Positions 24,443 to 33,120 of a stretch of DNA of 36,477 nucleotides are shown here, piece after piece (position 1 is the first letter of the stretch; each line of letters opens with the position of its first letter). A model generated the notes under the pieces. That model made no database searches. It had not been told where the DNA came from and saw nothing but the letters and a program-made list of their open reading frames with translations. This DNA comes from [Limnothrix rosea] IAM M-220. GTDB lineage: Bacteria > Cyanobacteriota > Cyanobacteriia > Cyanobacteriales > MRBY01. Made by a program: the position numbers and the translations under genes. Location: assembly GCF_001904615.1 (NCBI RefSeq), contig NZ_MRBY01000040.1:1-36477 (forward strand), written 5' to 3'.

Positions 24443-25225
24443 ATGCTGAAATATTGGCGAATTTTAAAACTATTCTGGGCAACGGCGATCGCCGCAGAAT
24501 TAGAGTATCGTCTCAACTTTGTGATTGCGGCGTTAAGTAGTGCTGGCAATTTGGCCGGGAGTTTATTTAGTCTGTTTTTGTTTTATCGCACAGGCTATCA
24601 ATTTGCCGGGTGGACGTGGCAAGAGGCCATGCTGGTGGTAGGAATGTTTACCTTTTTACAGGGTATTTCTCAAACATTTTTGTCCCCCAATCTCAACCGC
24701 ATTGTGAAGCAAGTCCAGGACGGCACACTGGACTATGTATTGCTAAAGCCCATTAGTAGTCAATTTTGGTTATCGACGCGGATGGTGTCGCCTTGGGGAT
24801 TGCCGGATCTATTTCTCGGCTGTTTGATTTTGGTTTATATGGGCAATCGGTTAGGCTTAGAGCCCTTGCGCTATGGCATCAGCCTTATCCCCATCGCCTG
24901 TGGCATCACCATTTTGTATAGTCTCTGGTTTATGTTGGGCGCAACCAGTATTTGGTTTGTGAAAATCTATAATGTCACCGAAGTTTTGCGCGGTTTTTTA
25001 GAGGCTGGACGTTATCCCATCGTGGCTTATCCGGCGATTTACCGCTTTTTCTTCACCTTCATCGTGCCCGTCACTTTCCTGACCACGGTTCCCGCTGAAA
25101 CAATGCTGGGGCGATCGCCGCTGGGCTGGATAATTGGAGCAGGATGTTTAGGAATAGCACTACTATGTTTGTCGAATTTAGTTTGGCGCTTTGCATTACG
25201 GTTTTATACGAGTGCCTCTAGCTAA
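24443..25225 (+). CDS. ABC-2 type transporter permease (ABC2_membrane_6-like)
   Basis: This 260-residue protein has six predicted transmembrane helices and is related to the DUF990/ABC2_membrane_6 permeases. Landmarks are the amphipathic N-terminus (LKYWRILKLFWATAIAAELEYR), the segment LNRIVKQVQDGTLDYVLLKPISSQFWL, which is typical of this family, and the closing YPIVAYPAIYRFFFTFIVPVTFLTTVPAE. ATG 24443 is preferred over the preceding TTG at 24440. These permeases pair with a separate ATPase that is not encoded in this neighbourhood, so the partner must be elsewhere. The substrate is unknown. Confidence 0.85.
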   Translation: MLKYWRILKLFWATAIAAELEYRLNFVIAALSSAGNLAGSLFSLFLFYRTGYQFAGWTWQEAMLVVGMFTFLQGISQTFLSPNLNRIVKQVQDGTLDYVLLKPISSQFWLSTRMVSPWGLPDLFLGCLILVYMGNRLGLEPLRYGISLIPIACGITILYSLWFMLGATSIWFVKIYNVTEVLRGFLEAGRYPIVAYPAIYRFFFTFIVPVTFLTTVPAETMLGRSPLGWIIGAGCLGIALLCLSNLVWRFALRFYTSASS

Positions 25226-25252
25226 TTTTTTTCTCCTTTAAAAGCATGCAAT

Positions 25253-25711
25253 ATGAAAAAATCCCTGCCACTAACTGTGATTGGTTGGCGTGAATGTGTC
25301 TCTTTGCCCGGATTTGAGATCCCGCTAATTCGCGCCAAAATTGATACCGGAGCAGCTTCGTCTTCGATCCACGCCACCCACATTGAATATTTCCAAGAAG
25401 GCGATCGCCAGATGATTCGCTTTCAAATTCATCCCCACCAACGCAATGTCCATGACACCGTAACCGTCGTTGCCCCTTTAGTTGAGCACCGCGATGTGAA
25501 AAGCTCCAATGGACAAAAACAAACCCGTCCCGTCATTAAAACACCCATTCAACTGGGCGAGCATTGCTGGGATATCGAGCTAAGTCTTACGAATCGATCC
25601 TTGATGGGCTACCGTATGCTGGTAGGCCGTAAAGCCTTGCGCAAACGTTTTCTTGTCGATGTCAGCAAATCCTTTTTACAAAGCCACCCCGATCACCCAG
25701 AGTCAAAATGA
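25253..25711 (+). CDS. RimB-like putative retropepsin-type protease (PF05618)
   Basis: This 152-residue protein belongs to the family historically labelled ATP-dependent zinc protease. The sequence itself shows a retropepsin-like aspartic motif, [15 protein letters not shown] (Asp31-Thr-Gly), followed by [21 protein letters not shown] and [14 protein letters not shown], which resemble the flap and psi-loop regions of retroviral-type proteases. In other bacteria the homologue RimB lies beside RimK and acts on its glutamylated product or on polyglutamate. Here its TGA stop overlaps the rimK start by 4 nt (ATGA), strongly suggesting translational coupling and a shared pathway. Confidence 0.87.
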   Translation: MKKSLPLTVIGWRECVSLPGFEIPLIRAKIDTGAASSSIHATHIEYFQEGDRQMIRFQIHPHQRNVHDTVTVVAPLVEHRDVKSSNGQKQTRPVIKTPIQLGEHCWDIELSLTNRSLMGYRMLVGRKALRKRFLVDVSKSFLQSHPDHPESK

Positions 25712-26613
25712 AAATTGCTATCCTCTCCCAAAATGCAAAACTATACTCAACAAACCGTCTAAAAGAAGCGGCGATCGAGCGTGGTCATGAAGTGCAGGTG
25801 ATTAATTTTTTGCGCTGCTACATGAATATCACCTCCCACCAACCTTTTATTATTTACCAAGGGAAGCGGCTAGACGATTTTGATGCAATTATTCCGCGCA
25901 TCGGTGCATCAGCAACCTTTTATGGCAATGCCGTCGTGCGTCAGTTTGAAATTATGGGGGTCTTTGCGGCGAATACCTCCCAAGCTATTTCTCGCTCACG
26001 GGATAAGTTGCGATCGCTCCAGATTTTGGCACAAAAAGGTATTGGGTTACCTGTGACCGGTTTCGCCCATGCCACAGAAGATATCGAAGGTCTCCTTGAA
26101 ACCGTTGGTGGTGCGCCTGTGGTGATTAAGCTCCTCGAAGGGACTCAAGGGATTGGTGTGGTACTTGCGGAAACAAAACCAGCGGCTACCTCGGTTATTG
26201 AAGCGTTTCGCGGTTTAGATGCCAATATTTTGGTGCAGGAGTTTATTAAAGAAGCGAAGGGTATGGATATCCGCTGTTTTGTGATTGGCGACAAAGTCGT
26301 CGCATCCATGAAGCGGCAAGGGGCAGAGGGGGAATTTCGCTCTAATCTCCACCGTGGTGGTAGCTCTGGCAAGATCAAACTCACTCCAGAGGAGCGTAGT
26401 ACGGCAGTGCGGGCAGCGAAGGCTATGGGTTTAAGGATTGCTGGGGTTGATTTGTTGCGTTCTAATCATGGCCCTGTGGTGATGGAGATTAATTCTTCAC
26501 CGGGTTTAGAGGGGATTGAAAAAACCTCTAATATTGATGTGGCGGGCAAAATTATTGAATATCTCGAAAAAAATGCGTCGCCTTCGAGAAATAATGATCG
26601 CATCAAGTACTAG
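25708..26613 (+). CDS. rimK: RimK-type alpha-L-glutamate ligase
   Basis: This 301-residue ATP-grasp ligase, homologous to E. coli RimK, adds glutamate residues to the C-terminus of ribosomal protein S6 or makes poly-alpha-glutamate. The N-terminal pre-ATP domain ([43 protein letters not shown]) is followed by the ATP-grasp part: [66 protein letters not shown] and [16 protein letters not shown], with the metal-binding Glu and Asn. All expected ATP- and Mg-binding residues appear present. It is translationally coupled to the upstream RimB-like gene. Confidence 0.94.
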   Translation: MKIAILSQNAKLYSTNRLKEAAIERGHEVQVINFLRCYMNITSHQPFIIYQGKRLDDFDAIIPRIGASATFYGNAVVRQFEIMGVFAANTSQAISRSRDKLRSLQILAQKGIGLPVTGFAHATEDIEGLLETVGGAPVVIKLLEGTQGIGVVLAETKPAATSVIEAFRGLDANILVQEFIKEAKGMDIRCFVIGDKVVASMKRQGAEGEFRSNLHRGGSSGKIKLTPEERSTAVRAAKAMGLRIAGVDLLRSNHGPVVMEINSSPGLEGIEKTSNIDVAGKIIEYLEKNASPSRNNDRIKY

Positions 26614-26747
26614 CCTGTAAATTTTCCATAGATTTCTAGTCAAAAAATAGTTGCAAAATATGGGGCAGGCGATCGCCCCAAGAGTTGACGCTATGACTGC
26701 CGTTGGGGTCTTCAACGATAAATAAGTGTTGCAACCCAAAAGAGCCC

Positions 26748-26927
26748 ATGAGACATCGCGAAAAAAATTGCGCCTACTGCCAAAAATCGACTGAAATTTG
26801 TTACCGCATCCAATACGACACAACCCAACAATGGCAGCTCGTTTGTCCAGCCTGCCAAAAGCAACTTAAAAAAGATAATCCGTTTTATCGTTATGGCGGC
26901 ACTTGGAAAGCAAAAAAAAAGAAATAA
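26748..26927 (+). CDS. small zinc-ribbon-like protein, unknown
   Basis: This 59-residue protein starts at ATG 26748 (MRHREKNCAYCQKSTEICYR); the open frame extends upstream only through a TTG at 26703 with no support. Two CxxC pairs (CAYC and CPAC), 26 residues apart and separated by a short beta-like stretch (IQYDTTQQWQLV), suggest a zinc ribbon. The tail is very basic (GTWKAKKKK). Its function is unknown, though similar short CxxC proteins are conserved in cyanobacteria. It ends 3 nt before the convergent cysK stop. Confidence 0.6.
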   Translation: MRHREKNCAYCQKSTEICYRIQYDTTQQWQLVCPACQKQLKKDNPFYRYGGTWKAKKKK

Positions 26928-26930
26928 TGA

Positions 26931-27896
26931 TTAGTGAGTCATGGTTGCAATTACATTGGCAGGTAAATCCTGATAGAGCGGTGTACTAAGATAACGTTCA
27001 CCGTAGCTTGGTTGAATCACCACGATGAGTTTGCCTGCATTTTCTGGACGTTGGGCAACTTTAATGCCTGCACAAATGGCAGCTCCCGTCGAAATCCCTG
27101 ACAAAATCCCTTCATCCCGCGCCAACCGACGACCATATTCAATCGCCTCATCGTCAGTGACCGTAACCACTTCATCAATTAATTCTTGTTTTAAAACGCT
27201 CGGAATAAAGCCTGCCCCAATCCCTTGAATTTTGTGAGGCCCCGGCTTGCCTCCTGAAAGGACTGGACTATTGGCAGGTTCGACGGCGATCGCCTGACAT
27301 TCAGGCTTATATTTTTTCAAGACATCCGCAATCCCTGTAATTGTGCCACCAGTACCGACCCCAGCCACAATCATATCGACTTTACCCTCGGTATCTTCCC
27401 AAATTTCAAGAGCCGTCGTTTTGCGGTGGGCATCGGGGTTCGCGTTGTTATTAAACTGCTGCAACATATAGGCATCGGGCAGACTATCCACAATTTCCTG
27501 CGCCCGCGTAATACATGCACTCATGCCCGCATCACCAGAAGTCAGTTCGAGTTGTGCGCCATAGGCCAAAAGCATTGCTCTTCGTTCCGTACTCATGGTT
27601 TCCGGCATGGTCAGAATCAGCTTATAGCCCTTTGCCGCTGCCGCCATTGCTAGAGCAATACCCGTATTTCCAGAAGTTGGCTCCACTAAAATTGTTTTGC
27701 CCGGCGTAATTTCCCCTGCCGCTTCCGCCGCCTCGATCATATTGACACCGATGCGATCCTTTACCGAGGCTGCCGGATTCATACCTTCGAGCTTTACCAC
27801 CACTTGGGCAACGCAATTTTCCTGCTGAGCAATGCGATTTAATTGCACAAGGGGAGTTTTTCCCACTAACTCGGTAATATTTTTAGCGATTCTCAT
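26931..27896 (-). CDS. cysK: cysteine synthase (O-acetylserine sulfhydrylase)
   Basis: This 321-residue fold-type II PLP enzyme makes cysteine from O-acetylserine and sulfide. The start is ATG 27896 ([20 protein letters not shown]), because the upstream 20-codon extension of the frame is not family-like. Motifs are [15 protein letters not shown] with PLP lysine 46, [25 protein letters not shown] (phosphate loop), and [13 protein letters not shown]. The C-terminal [15 protein letters not shown] is typical of CysK. It stands alone, convergent with the small zinc-ribbon gene and divergent from the HAD phosphatase. Confidence 0.95.
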   Translation of the reverse strand: MRIAKNITELVGKTPLVQLNRIAQQENCVAQVVVKLEGMNPAASVKDRIGVNMIEAAEAAGEITPGKTILVEPTSGNTGIALAMAAAAKGYKLILTMPETMSTERRAMLLAYGAQLELTSGDAGMSACITRAQEIVDSLPDAYMLQQFNNNANPDAHRKTTALEIWEDTEGKVDMIVAGVGTGGTITGIADVLKKYKPECQAIAVEPANSPVLSGGKPGPHKIQGIGAGFIPSVLKQELIDEVVTVTDDEAIEYGRRLARDEGILSGISTGAAICAGIKVAQRPENAGKLIVVIQPSYGERYLSTPLYQDLPANVIATMTH

Positions 27897-28140
27897 AGTG
27901 TCGGTTTCATGCCGGAGGGCGGGCTGGAAAGTAATGCCCTTTATTATAAATGTCACCTTCGTTCAAAATTGCGGATTATCCCACCATCAACGGCACGGGT
28001 TTCCTGCTATTTCAAGGTTTGTGAAAATCGTTAAGCCATTGAGTCAGTGACACGGAGAGGGAGAGAGTAGGGGAAAGGGTGAATTCCTGACGAATTTGGA
28101 CATCAGAACTTTTATCTTTATTAATTTTGTCGTTTTTCAA

Positions 28141-28190
28141 TCACCGCGTCCCCCAATCACCGCGTCCCCCAATCCCCCGTTCCCCGCGTC
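28141..28190. repeat. short G/C-rich tandem repeats in the cysK-HAD intergenic region
   Basis: A 16-bp unit, TCACCGCGTCCCCCAA, occurs twice in tandem (28141-28156 and 28157-28172) and is followed by a degraded copy (TCCCCCGTTCCCCGCGTCTC). The 366-nt divergent gap between cysK and the HAD gene also has a purine-rich tract near 28052-28080. No coding potential was seen in it. Confidence 0.7.
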
Positions 28191-28262
28191 TCTTTCGCGT
28201 TTACGAACTTTGCCAGTATATTAATCAAGTCACAAAAATTGGATTGAACTGGACTAAAAATT

Positions 28263-29036
28263 ATGGCGAAATTAGAGGCTTTGATTTTCGATGTGGATGG
28301 CACCCTCGCCAATACAGAAAAAGATGCCCACCGCGTCGCTTTTAATCGCGCTTTCGCCGATGCTGGACTAGCTTGGGAATGGTCTGTGGAGCTGTATGGC
28401 AAGTTGCTAAAGGTCGCTGGCGGGAAGGAAAGAATTCGGTTTTATATCAAAGATTGGCAGCCTGAAATGCCTGAAGTGGAGGATCTGACAGAGTTTATCA
28501 AAGGACTCCACGCCAGCAAAACAAAGCATTATTGTGACCTCCTCGCTAATGAAGTTTTACCGTTACGCCCCGGTGTGCGCCGATTAATTAATGAGGCTCG
28601 CGAAAAAGGTATTCGGTTGGCGATCGCCACCACCACGACTCCAGCTAATGTCACAGCCCTTGTGACCCACTCCCTCGCCCCCGATGCCATGGATTGGTTT
28701 GAGGTAATTGCAGCGGGTGATATGGTTCCCCAGAAAAAACCCGCCCCCGATATTTTCCTTTATGCCTTAGAAAAGATGAATCTAAATGCAGATCAATGTG
28801 TGGCATTTGAAGATTCTGGTAATGGTTGGTTATCCGCGAGAGATTCTAATTTAACGACTGTTGTGACGGTGAATAATTACACCGAAAACCAAGATTTTAC
28901 AGGCGCAGATTTGATTTTGAGCAATCTTGGGGAACCGGATCAACCCTTTAAGGTAATGTCCGGAGATGTTGGCAAAAAAAGTTATTTTGATGTGGAGTTG
29001 GCAGCAGATTTACTTAGCCGGAAAAGCAATACTTGA
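28263..29036 (+). CDS. HAD-superfamily phosphatase, CbbY-like
   Basis: This 257-residue hydrolase has motif I FDVDGTLANTE (Asp10 nucleophile, Asp12), motif II-like AIATTTTPANV, the catalytic lysine in VPQKKPAPDIFLYALE, and the motif III FEDSGNGWLSARDSNL. It also has a helical cap (about 18-95). These features and the length fit CbbY-type enzymes, which in photosynthetic bacteria and chloroplasts remove the Rubisco inhibitor xylulose-1,5-bisphosphate. The exact substrate here is inferred. The last 55 nt overlap the 3' end of the convergent phytase-like gene. Confidence 0.88.
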   Translation: MAKLEALIFDVDGTLANTEKDAHRVAFNRAFADAGLAWEWSVELYGKLLKVAGGKERIRFYIKDWQPEMPEVEDLTEFIKGLHASKTKHYCDLLANEVLPLRPGVRRLINEAREKGIRLAIATTTTPANVTALVTHSLAPDAMDWFEVIAAGDMVPQKKPAPDIFLYALEKMNLNADQCVAFEDSGNGWLSARDSNLTTVVTVNNYTENQDFTGADLILSNLGEPDQPFKVMSGDVGKKSYFDVELAADLLSRKSNT

Positions 29037-30166
29037 TTGACCTGATTTTCACTGAAATTATTGTCGCTAATCAAGACTAAACTTTGGCTCCCATCCGCCA
29101 GCTTGGGGCCAAGGGTCATGCCCTCTAGATTATCTAAACCGATGCCAATGGTTCTCAGGTCAAAAAGTAACGTCTTTTGCATCGGCGTAATGGTGTCGGC
29201 AAGTTCAGGAATTGACTCGATGCGCGATGTGTCAGTGGCATTACCAATGGTTGTTTGAAATAACTTTGCGCCCGCGCCGCCAAGACCATAGGTGCGTTCC
29301 AAACTTAGTAAATAGCCTTCCTTTGGTAGTGCAATCAATTCCACTAAACCATTTGCCACAACACCTTCTGGAGTCGGTTCTAGGGGATAAAGATGCTCCC
29401 CAATTAAGACCGGGTTGCCGATGGGGTTAATGACATAGTGTAAAAAGCGAATCGGCTGCGAAATATTTTCTGGAGAATTGTCTTGGGTGAGTGAAGATTC
29501 TGGCGCAACAAATAGCCGAAAGGGATCTTCTGGGGCTATTGACGGTGTGCTTAAACTTAAGGCTTCAAAGCCTAAATTATCTTGTACGCCTTGCTCGTCA
29601 CTCAGAGGTAAAAAGCGCTCTGGAATCCGCAGGTTGTCAATTTCCTGACCGTTTAAATTAAACTCCTTCACAAAGGGATTGATTTGCTGCTTGGTCACGC
29701 CTTCACTGGCAATAAAGAGGCTGTTGCGGGGCGATAGACTTAAGCCTTCTGGATCGATTGTGCCGCGGCTAAAACTGTTACCTTCTGCATCGGTTAGGGT
29801 AACGATTTTTTCAAAATTAACGCTTTCAATCTGCGGAATCACGCCGGCTTCGTCTAGTTTGATGCTTAGTTCGTAGAAGCGGGCTGGGTCAAAGTTAGAG
29901 CGGTCATCACTGAGGGCATAGAAAACGCCTCGACGCGGATCATAATTTATCGCTGATAAACCGCCAATCTTTGTGTCTTGAAAGCTTGTATCGAGAATAT
30001 GGTACTCGTCTAAAAATTCGACTGTTAGGTTACTTAAAAAAGTACGGGGATTGGTGGGTGCTGGCTGGGGGGTGACATTTGTGCAGCCTGAGAGTAATAG
30101 CAGACTGAAAAAACAAGCAATGGTAAAAGTCAAAATGCGTGGCGATCGCCCCAAAAAAAGCAACAT
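28982..30166 (-). CDS. esterase-like/phytase-like secreted lipoprotein (PF13449 type)
   Basis: The protein has 394 residues from ATG 30166; a GTG at 30172 precedes it. The signal peptide ends in a lipobox (LLLLSGC), so the mature protein should be lipid-anchored on the periplasmic side. The rest reads as the phytase-like beta-propeller family: IGGLSAINYDPRRGVFYALSDDRSNFDPARFYEL, TIDPEGLSLSPRNSLFIASEG, QGVQDNLGFEALSLS, EGYLLSLERTYG and GLDNLEGMTLGPKLADGSQSLVLISDNNF. The annotated enzyme name is historical; true phytase activity is uncertain. The coding end overlaps the convergent HAD gene by 55 nt. Confidence 0.88.
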   Translation of the reverse strand: MLLFLGRSPRILTFTIACFFSLLLLSGCTNVTPQPAPTNPRTFLSNLTVEFLDEYHILDTSFQDTKIGGLSAINYDPRRGVFYALSDDRSNFDPARFYELSIKLDEAGVIPQIESVNFEKIVTLTDAEGNSFSRGTIDPEGLSLSPRNSLFIASEGVTKQQINPFVKEFNLNGQEIDNLRIPERFLPLSDEQGVQDNLGFEALSLSTPSIAPEDPFRLFVAPESSLTQDNSPENISQPIRFLHYVINPIGNPVLIGEHLYPLEPTPEGVVANGLVELIALPKEGYLLSLERTYGLGGAGAKLFQTTIGNATDTSRIESIPELADTITPMQKTLLFDLRTIGIGLDNLEGMTLGPKLADGSQSLVLISDNNFSENQVNQVLLFRLSKSAANSTSK

Positions 30167-30205
30167 AATCACAACCTAAAAAAGCGAGACAGAGCAAAAA
30201 TAAAC

Positions 30206-30229
30206 AAGAAAAAAGGGGACAACTCCCCC
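30206..30229 (-). terminator. Rho-independent terminator after the 296-residue unknown gene
   Basis: On the minus strand, GGGGA-GTTG-TCCCC (30228-30215) is followed directly by TTTTTTCTT. This compact G/C-rich hairpin with a U-tract lies about 80 nt past the stop of the minus-strand gene ending at 30310 and about 40 nt upstream of the phytase-like start, so it separates the two transcripts. Confidence 0.75.
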
Positions 30230-30309
30230 AATCAAGTTAACAGATACAAGATTCTGTCTGGTGGGCGATCAGTCGGCGATCGCCGCCCATCGATGTTTTC
30301 TAGCGAAAT

Positions 30310-31200
30310 TTAAATTTCACCATAAGCACGATCAATGAGGCTTTTCGCAATAGTTTGCGTACCAGTATGCTCGTAGTAATTAGTACTAGCATCGATAAAT
30401 GCCGCCACATAATCCAGCTTATTATCAGAAACATCAATGATAGTTTTGATGTGATCCATGACCTTTTCTGGCGTTAAACCACGGGCAGTGACAAAGCCAT
30501 CCATCCACTCTTTCATTGAGTCAAAACTGTTATTAATAAAGCCGAGTTTACCATCAGCGCCATTACCGGGAATAAACTCACGAATCCGCGCAAAGGCCGG
30601 ATTATTAGAAAGTTCACCGCTGGAAATATTGTGAATAGTTGCTTGCACTTTCTGGAGAAAATCTGGGCCAAGGGGAATCAAGCCATCCACACAAACGAGG
30701 GTCGCTAAGCGCATAATTTCCTCGCCGCTGTAGTTACCCACTGCCCCCATAAAGTCACCGATGCTGTCACCGGGGATGCCGTTAATTTTGCAATAGCAGG
30801 TAATCTCCGCCACGAGTTTAAGACTCAGGTCGATCGCCTGGGCTTTGTCCGCACTAGGAGTAACTTTTTTCATAAAGCCACCCACTAGGGGGATTTTATC
30901 CCCGACTTTATTCGCCATCGCCGCCACCGCCAAAGCTTTATCAGCACGGTCTACCGTCTGGTAAATCCACATGGCTCGTTGGTAACCTTGATTTTTGTCC
31001 GAATAGAGCACAATGGCGCGATCGCGGATCGCTTGAACTATTTCAGGATCATCTTCCCCGGTCACCTCAGTGACCATATTGTTAAAACCGACAATATTTT
31101 TCCATTCCCCCGGCACAGCAAAATCAAGACTATTTAGCATCATGGTCGTAATATTGCGTTGGGGTAGCTCGTCCATTAATTCAACGATGGATTCACTCAT
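30310..31200 (-). CDS. conserved hypothetical, mostly helical protein
   Basis: I do not recognise the 296-residue product. It has no signal peptide or membrane helix and appears almost wholly alpha-helical. Distinctive stretches are VELMDELPQRNITTMMLNSLDF near the start, ADKALAVAAMANKVGDKIPLVGGFMKK, KLVAEITCYCKINGIPGDSIGDF, and VDGLIPLGPDFLQKVQATIHN. The ATG at 31200 is well supported by AGGAG five bases upstream. A terminator follows it, so it is probably monocistronic. A 91-bp hairpin-rich repeat element sits 80-170 nt upstream of its start, where it could affect expression. Confidence 0.75.
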   Translation of the reverse strand: MSESIVELMDELPQRNITTMMLNSLDFAVPGEWKNIVGFNNMVTEVTGEDDPEIVQAIRDRAIVLYSDKNQGYQRAMWIYQTVDRADKALAVAAMANKVGDKIPLVGGFMKKVTPSADKAQAIDLSLKLVAEITCYCKINGIPGDSIGDFMGAVGNYSGEEIMRLATLVCVDGLIPLGPDFLQKVQATIHNISSGELSNNPAFARIREFIPGNGADGKLGFINNSFDSMKEWMDGFVTARGLTPEKVMDHIKTIIDVSDNKLDYVAAFIDASTNYYEHTGTQTIAKSLIDRAYGEI

Positions 31201-31279
31201 AAAAACTCCTAGTTGTTGTCAATCAAATGTGGTTAATAGTTGGTGGATGCAAAAGCTTTCTGACAGAAGCCTCAAAAGT

Positions 31280-31370
31280 TCCCCTCTTGGGAGGGGCTAG
31301 GGGTGGGTTGCGATCAGTTATGCAACTCACGGAAACCCCTTCCGCCTTCGGCACCTTCCCCAAGGAAGGA
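31280..31370. mobile_element. 91-bp MITE-like relative of the DUF559 element, no coding sequence
   Basis: The left end CCCCTC-TTGG-GAGGGG (31281-31296) and GGGGCTAGGGGTGGGTT match the left end of the 6925-7569 element. The right end GAAACCCCTTCCG followed by CCTTCC-CCAA-GGAAGG (31354-31369) matches its right end. Next to the right end, GCC-TTC-GGC (31344-31352) replaces GGC-TTC-GCC of the larger copy: both arms change but pairing is kept. The central 15 bases (31311-31325) are the exact reverse complement of 7517-7531. It looks like a non-autonomous, internally deleted or ancestral form of the DUF559 element. Confidence 0.68.
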
Positions 31371-31478
31371 TGTTTTGTAGTGAGACTTGCTTACTTTTGT
31401 CAAAACTCTAAGTTCAGGACAAAAAATTAACGGGTTAATGAACTTTGCGACTAACCCGCCATTGCATTGCCTCAATGC

Positions 31479-32057
31479 TTACAAGCTCGAAAGTCCTTTT
31501 AAATCAACTTTGCCGAGCCATGCTTTGCGATCTACATCGGTAAAGGAATCATCCCGTGACATCACTTTCACTTGGTAGCGATCGCCGACGAGAACGGCGT
31601 GGGCTTTTTTACCTTGGGCAACAAGGGGGAAACCAGCAACCTGCTCCTTTGCCCCCTCAAATTTGCTGCGTGCCGTTAAATTCGTGACGGTATCAGAAAT
31701 AGAGATCTTAGCCATCTCTGTGCCCTTTTGGGATAGCTTCACCTCAGCAAACCCTTCCTTTTCTTGGGTGTAGGTCACATCAAAATCAGATCCTGTGCCC
31801 TCGGGGAAAAATTTGTTAAAAGCACTACCTTTCTGGGGAGGTAAGCCGGCAATGTCCTTCATGGAAGAACTAGGCGTGGCCTCTTCTGGGGCAGTAGGGG
31901 TTGTGGCTGCAGGGGCAGGTTCTGTTTGAGGTGCGGTGGTGGTGCTAGAGCCATTGGCAGTACTAGCCGGAGGTGAGGTCGGAGTACCACAGGCCGTTAA
32001 TAAAAAGACTGTTAAAAGTAAAGGGGCGATCGCCCTTTGGATTAGTCTAATATTCAT
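31479..32057 (-). CDS. small lipoprotein, unknown function
   Basis: This 192-residue protein has a classical lipoprotein signal (residues 1-22, lipobox LTAC, Cys23). A Thr/Ser/Pro/Ala-rich low-complexity linker (about 24-65) and a compact C-terminal domain of about 125 residues follow, with FFPEGTGSDFDVTYTQEKEG, MAKISISDTVTNLTARSKF and YQVKVMSRDDSFTDVDRKAWL. I do not recognise a named family, but the architecture resembles conserved cyanobacterial lipoproteins with a small alpha/beta domain. It is divergent from the acyltransferase gene. Confidence 0.75.
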   Translation of the reverse strand: MNIRLIQRAIAPLLLTVFLLTACGTPTSPPASTANGSSTTTAPQTEPAPAATTPTAPEEATPSSSMKDIAGLPPQKGSAFNKFFPEGTGSDFDVTYTQEKEGFAEVKLSQKGTEMAKISISDTVTNLTARSKFEGAKEQVAGFPLVAQGKKAHAVLVGDRYQVKVMSRDDSFTDVDRKAWLGKVDLKGLSSL

Positions 32058-32257
32058 ACTTTTATAAATAATTTAACTTTACGATCTCCTCTAATTGTGG
32101 CGGGATTTCTTCGGGATCAGCCAAAAAATTAATAATCAAGAAAGAAATTTATCTCCCAAGAGAGACCGACTAAGAGGTCTAATATGAGGTGTCACATTCT
32201 TTAGATAGAGAAAGCATGCCATACTTTGAAGATATGTAACGCTCGATTTTAGGCCAT

Positions 32258-33118
32258 ATGCAGCTTTTTCCTCCATTTTTACCTCCAGAATCACCCCTAG
32301 ATGGTTGGTCGTTGGCAGGTCGTGATCCAGCCGTGATTCGACAATGGCTGCCTATTTGGGAATGGCTGTATACCTATTATTTTCGAGTGCAAACTAGTGG
32401 CTGGGAACATATTCCAACGACCGAAAATGTGTTGGTGGTCGGTTCCCACAATGGTGGTTTGGCAGCGCCGGATATGTGGATGATGATGTATGACTGGTTT
32501 AAGCGCTTTGGGACGGAGCGACTCACCTATGGTTTGATGCATCGTAATATTTGGACAGTGTTTCCTGAGTTGGCAAAGTTTGCGGTTAAAACGGGAGCAT
32601 TGGAAGCTCATCCAAAGGTGGCGATCAAGGCCCTAAAGGCGGGTGCTGATGTCTTGGTTTATCCCGGTGGTGGTCAGGATGTGTTTCGCCCCCATGGCGA
32701 TCGCCACAAAATTTATTTTGCGGAAAGACGCGGTTTTATTAAATTGGCCTTGCGACAAAAGGTGGCTATTGTACCCGCGATTTCTTGGGGGGCTCACGAC
32801 AGTATTTTTGTGATCGACGATATTTACGACGAAGTGAAACAGTTCCTAGAAACTTTTAATTTGCCGTGGCTTTTTGGTATCGATCCAGAGGTTTTTCCGG
32901 TTTATCTCGGCTTGCCTTGGGGGTTAGCCTTTGGCCCTTTCCCAAATTTTCCGTTACCCACCCCCATGCACACCCGTGTTTGCCCACCGATTCGCTTTGA
33001 AAAGTACGGTCGCCAAGCGGCCAGTGACCATGACTACGTCGAGGCTTGTTATGAACTGGTGCTCACCACCATGCAAGCGGCACTGGATCAACTCATTATT
33101 GAAGTAGAGGGTCGCTGA
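32258..33118 (+). CDS. lysophospholipid/diacylglycerol acyltransferase-like protein (PlsC/DGAT2 superfamily)
   Basis: This 286-residue protein resembles the PlsC-related acyltransferases close to the TMEM68/DGAT2/phytyl-ester-synthase branch. It has LVVGSHNGGLAAPDMWMM as the putative active-site His block (His64), VLVYPGGGQDVFRPHGDRHK as the conserved glycine block, GFIKLALRQKVAIVPAISWGAHDS, and a C-terminal region with FPLPTPMHTRVCPPIRF. The spacing between His64 and the next Asp is seven residues, not the four of the textbook HX4D motif, which argues for a divergent branch. It may esterify diacylglycerol, phytol or a lysolipid; the substrate is not determinable. It is convergent with the LOV-GGDEF-EAL gene, only 2 nt apart. 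Confidence 0.8.
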   Translation: MQLFPPFLPPESPLDGWSLAGRDPAVIRQWLPIWEWLYTYYFRVQTSGWEHIPTTENVLVVGSHNGGLAAPDMWMMMYDWFKRFGTERLTYGLMHRNIWTVFPELAKFAVKTGALEAHPKVAIKALKAGADVLVYPGGGQDVFRPHGDRHKIYFAERRGFIKLALRQKVAIVPAISWGAHDSIFVIDDIYDEVKQFLETFNLPWLFGIDPEVFPVYLGLPWGLAFGPFPNFPLPTPMHTRVCPPIRFEKYGRQAASDHDYVEACYELVLTTMQAALDQLIIEVEGR

Positions 33119-33120
33119 AC

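Noticed and set aside
26660-26682. Hairpin GGGGCAGGCGATCGCCCC after rimK as a terminator
   Set aside because: No U-tract follows and the stem includes an ordinary HIP1 site.
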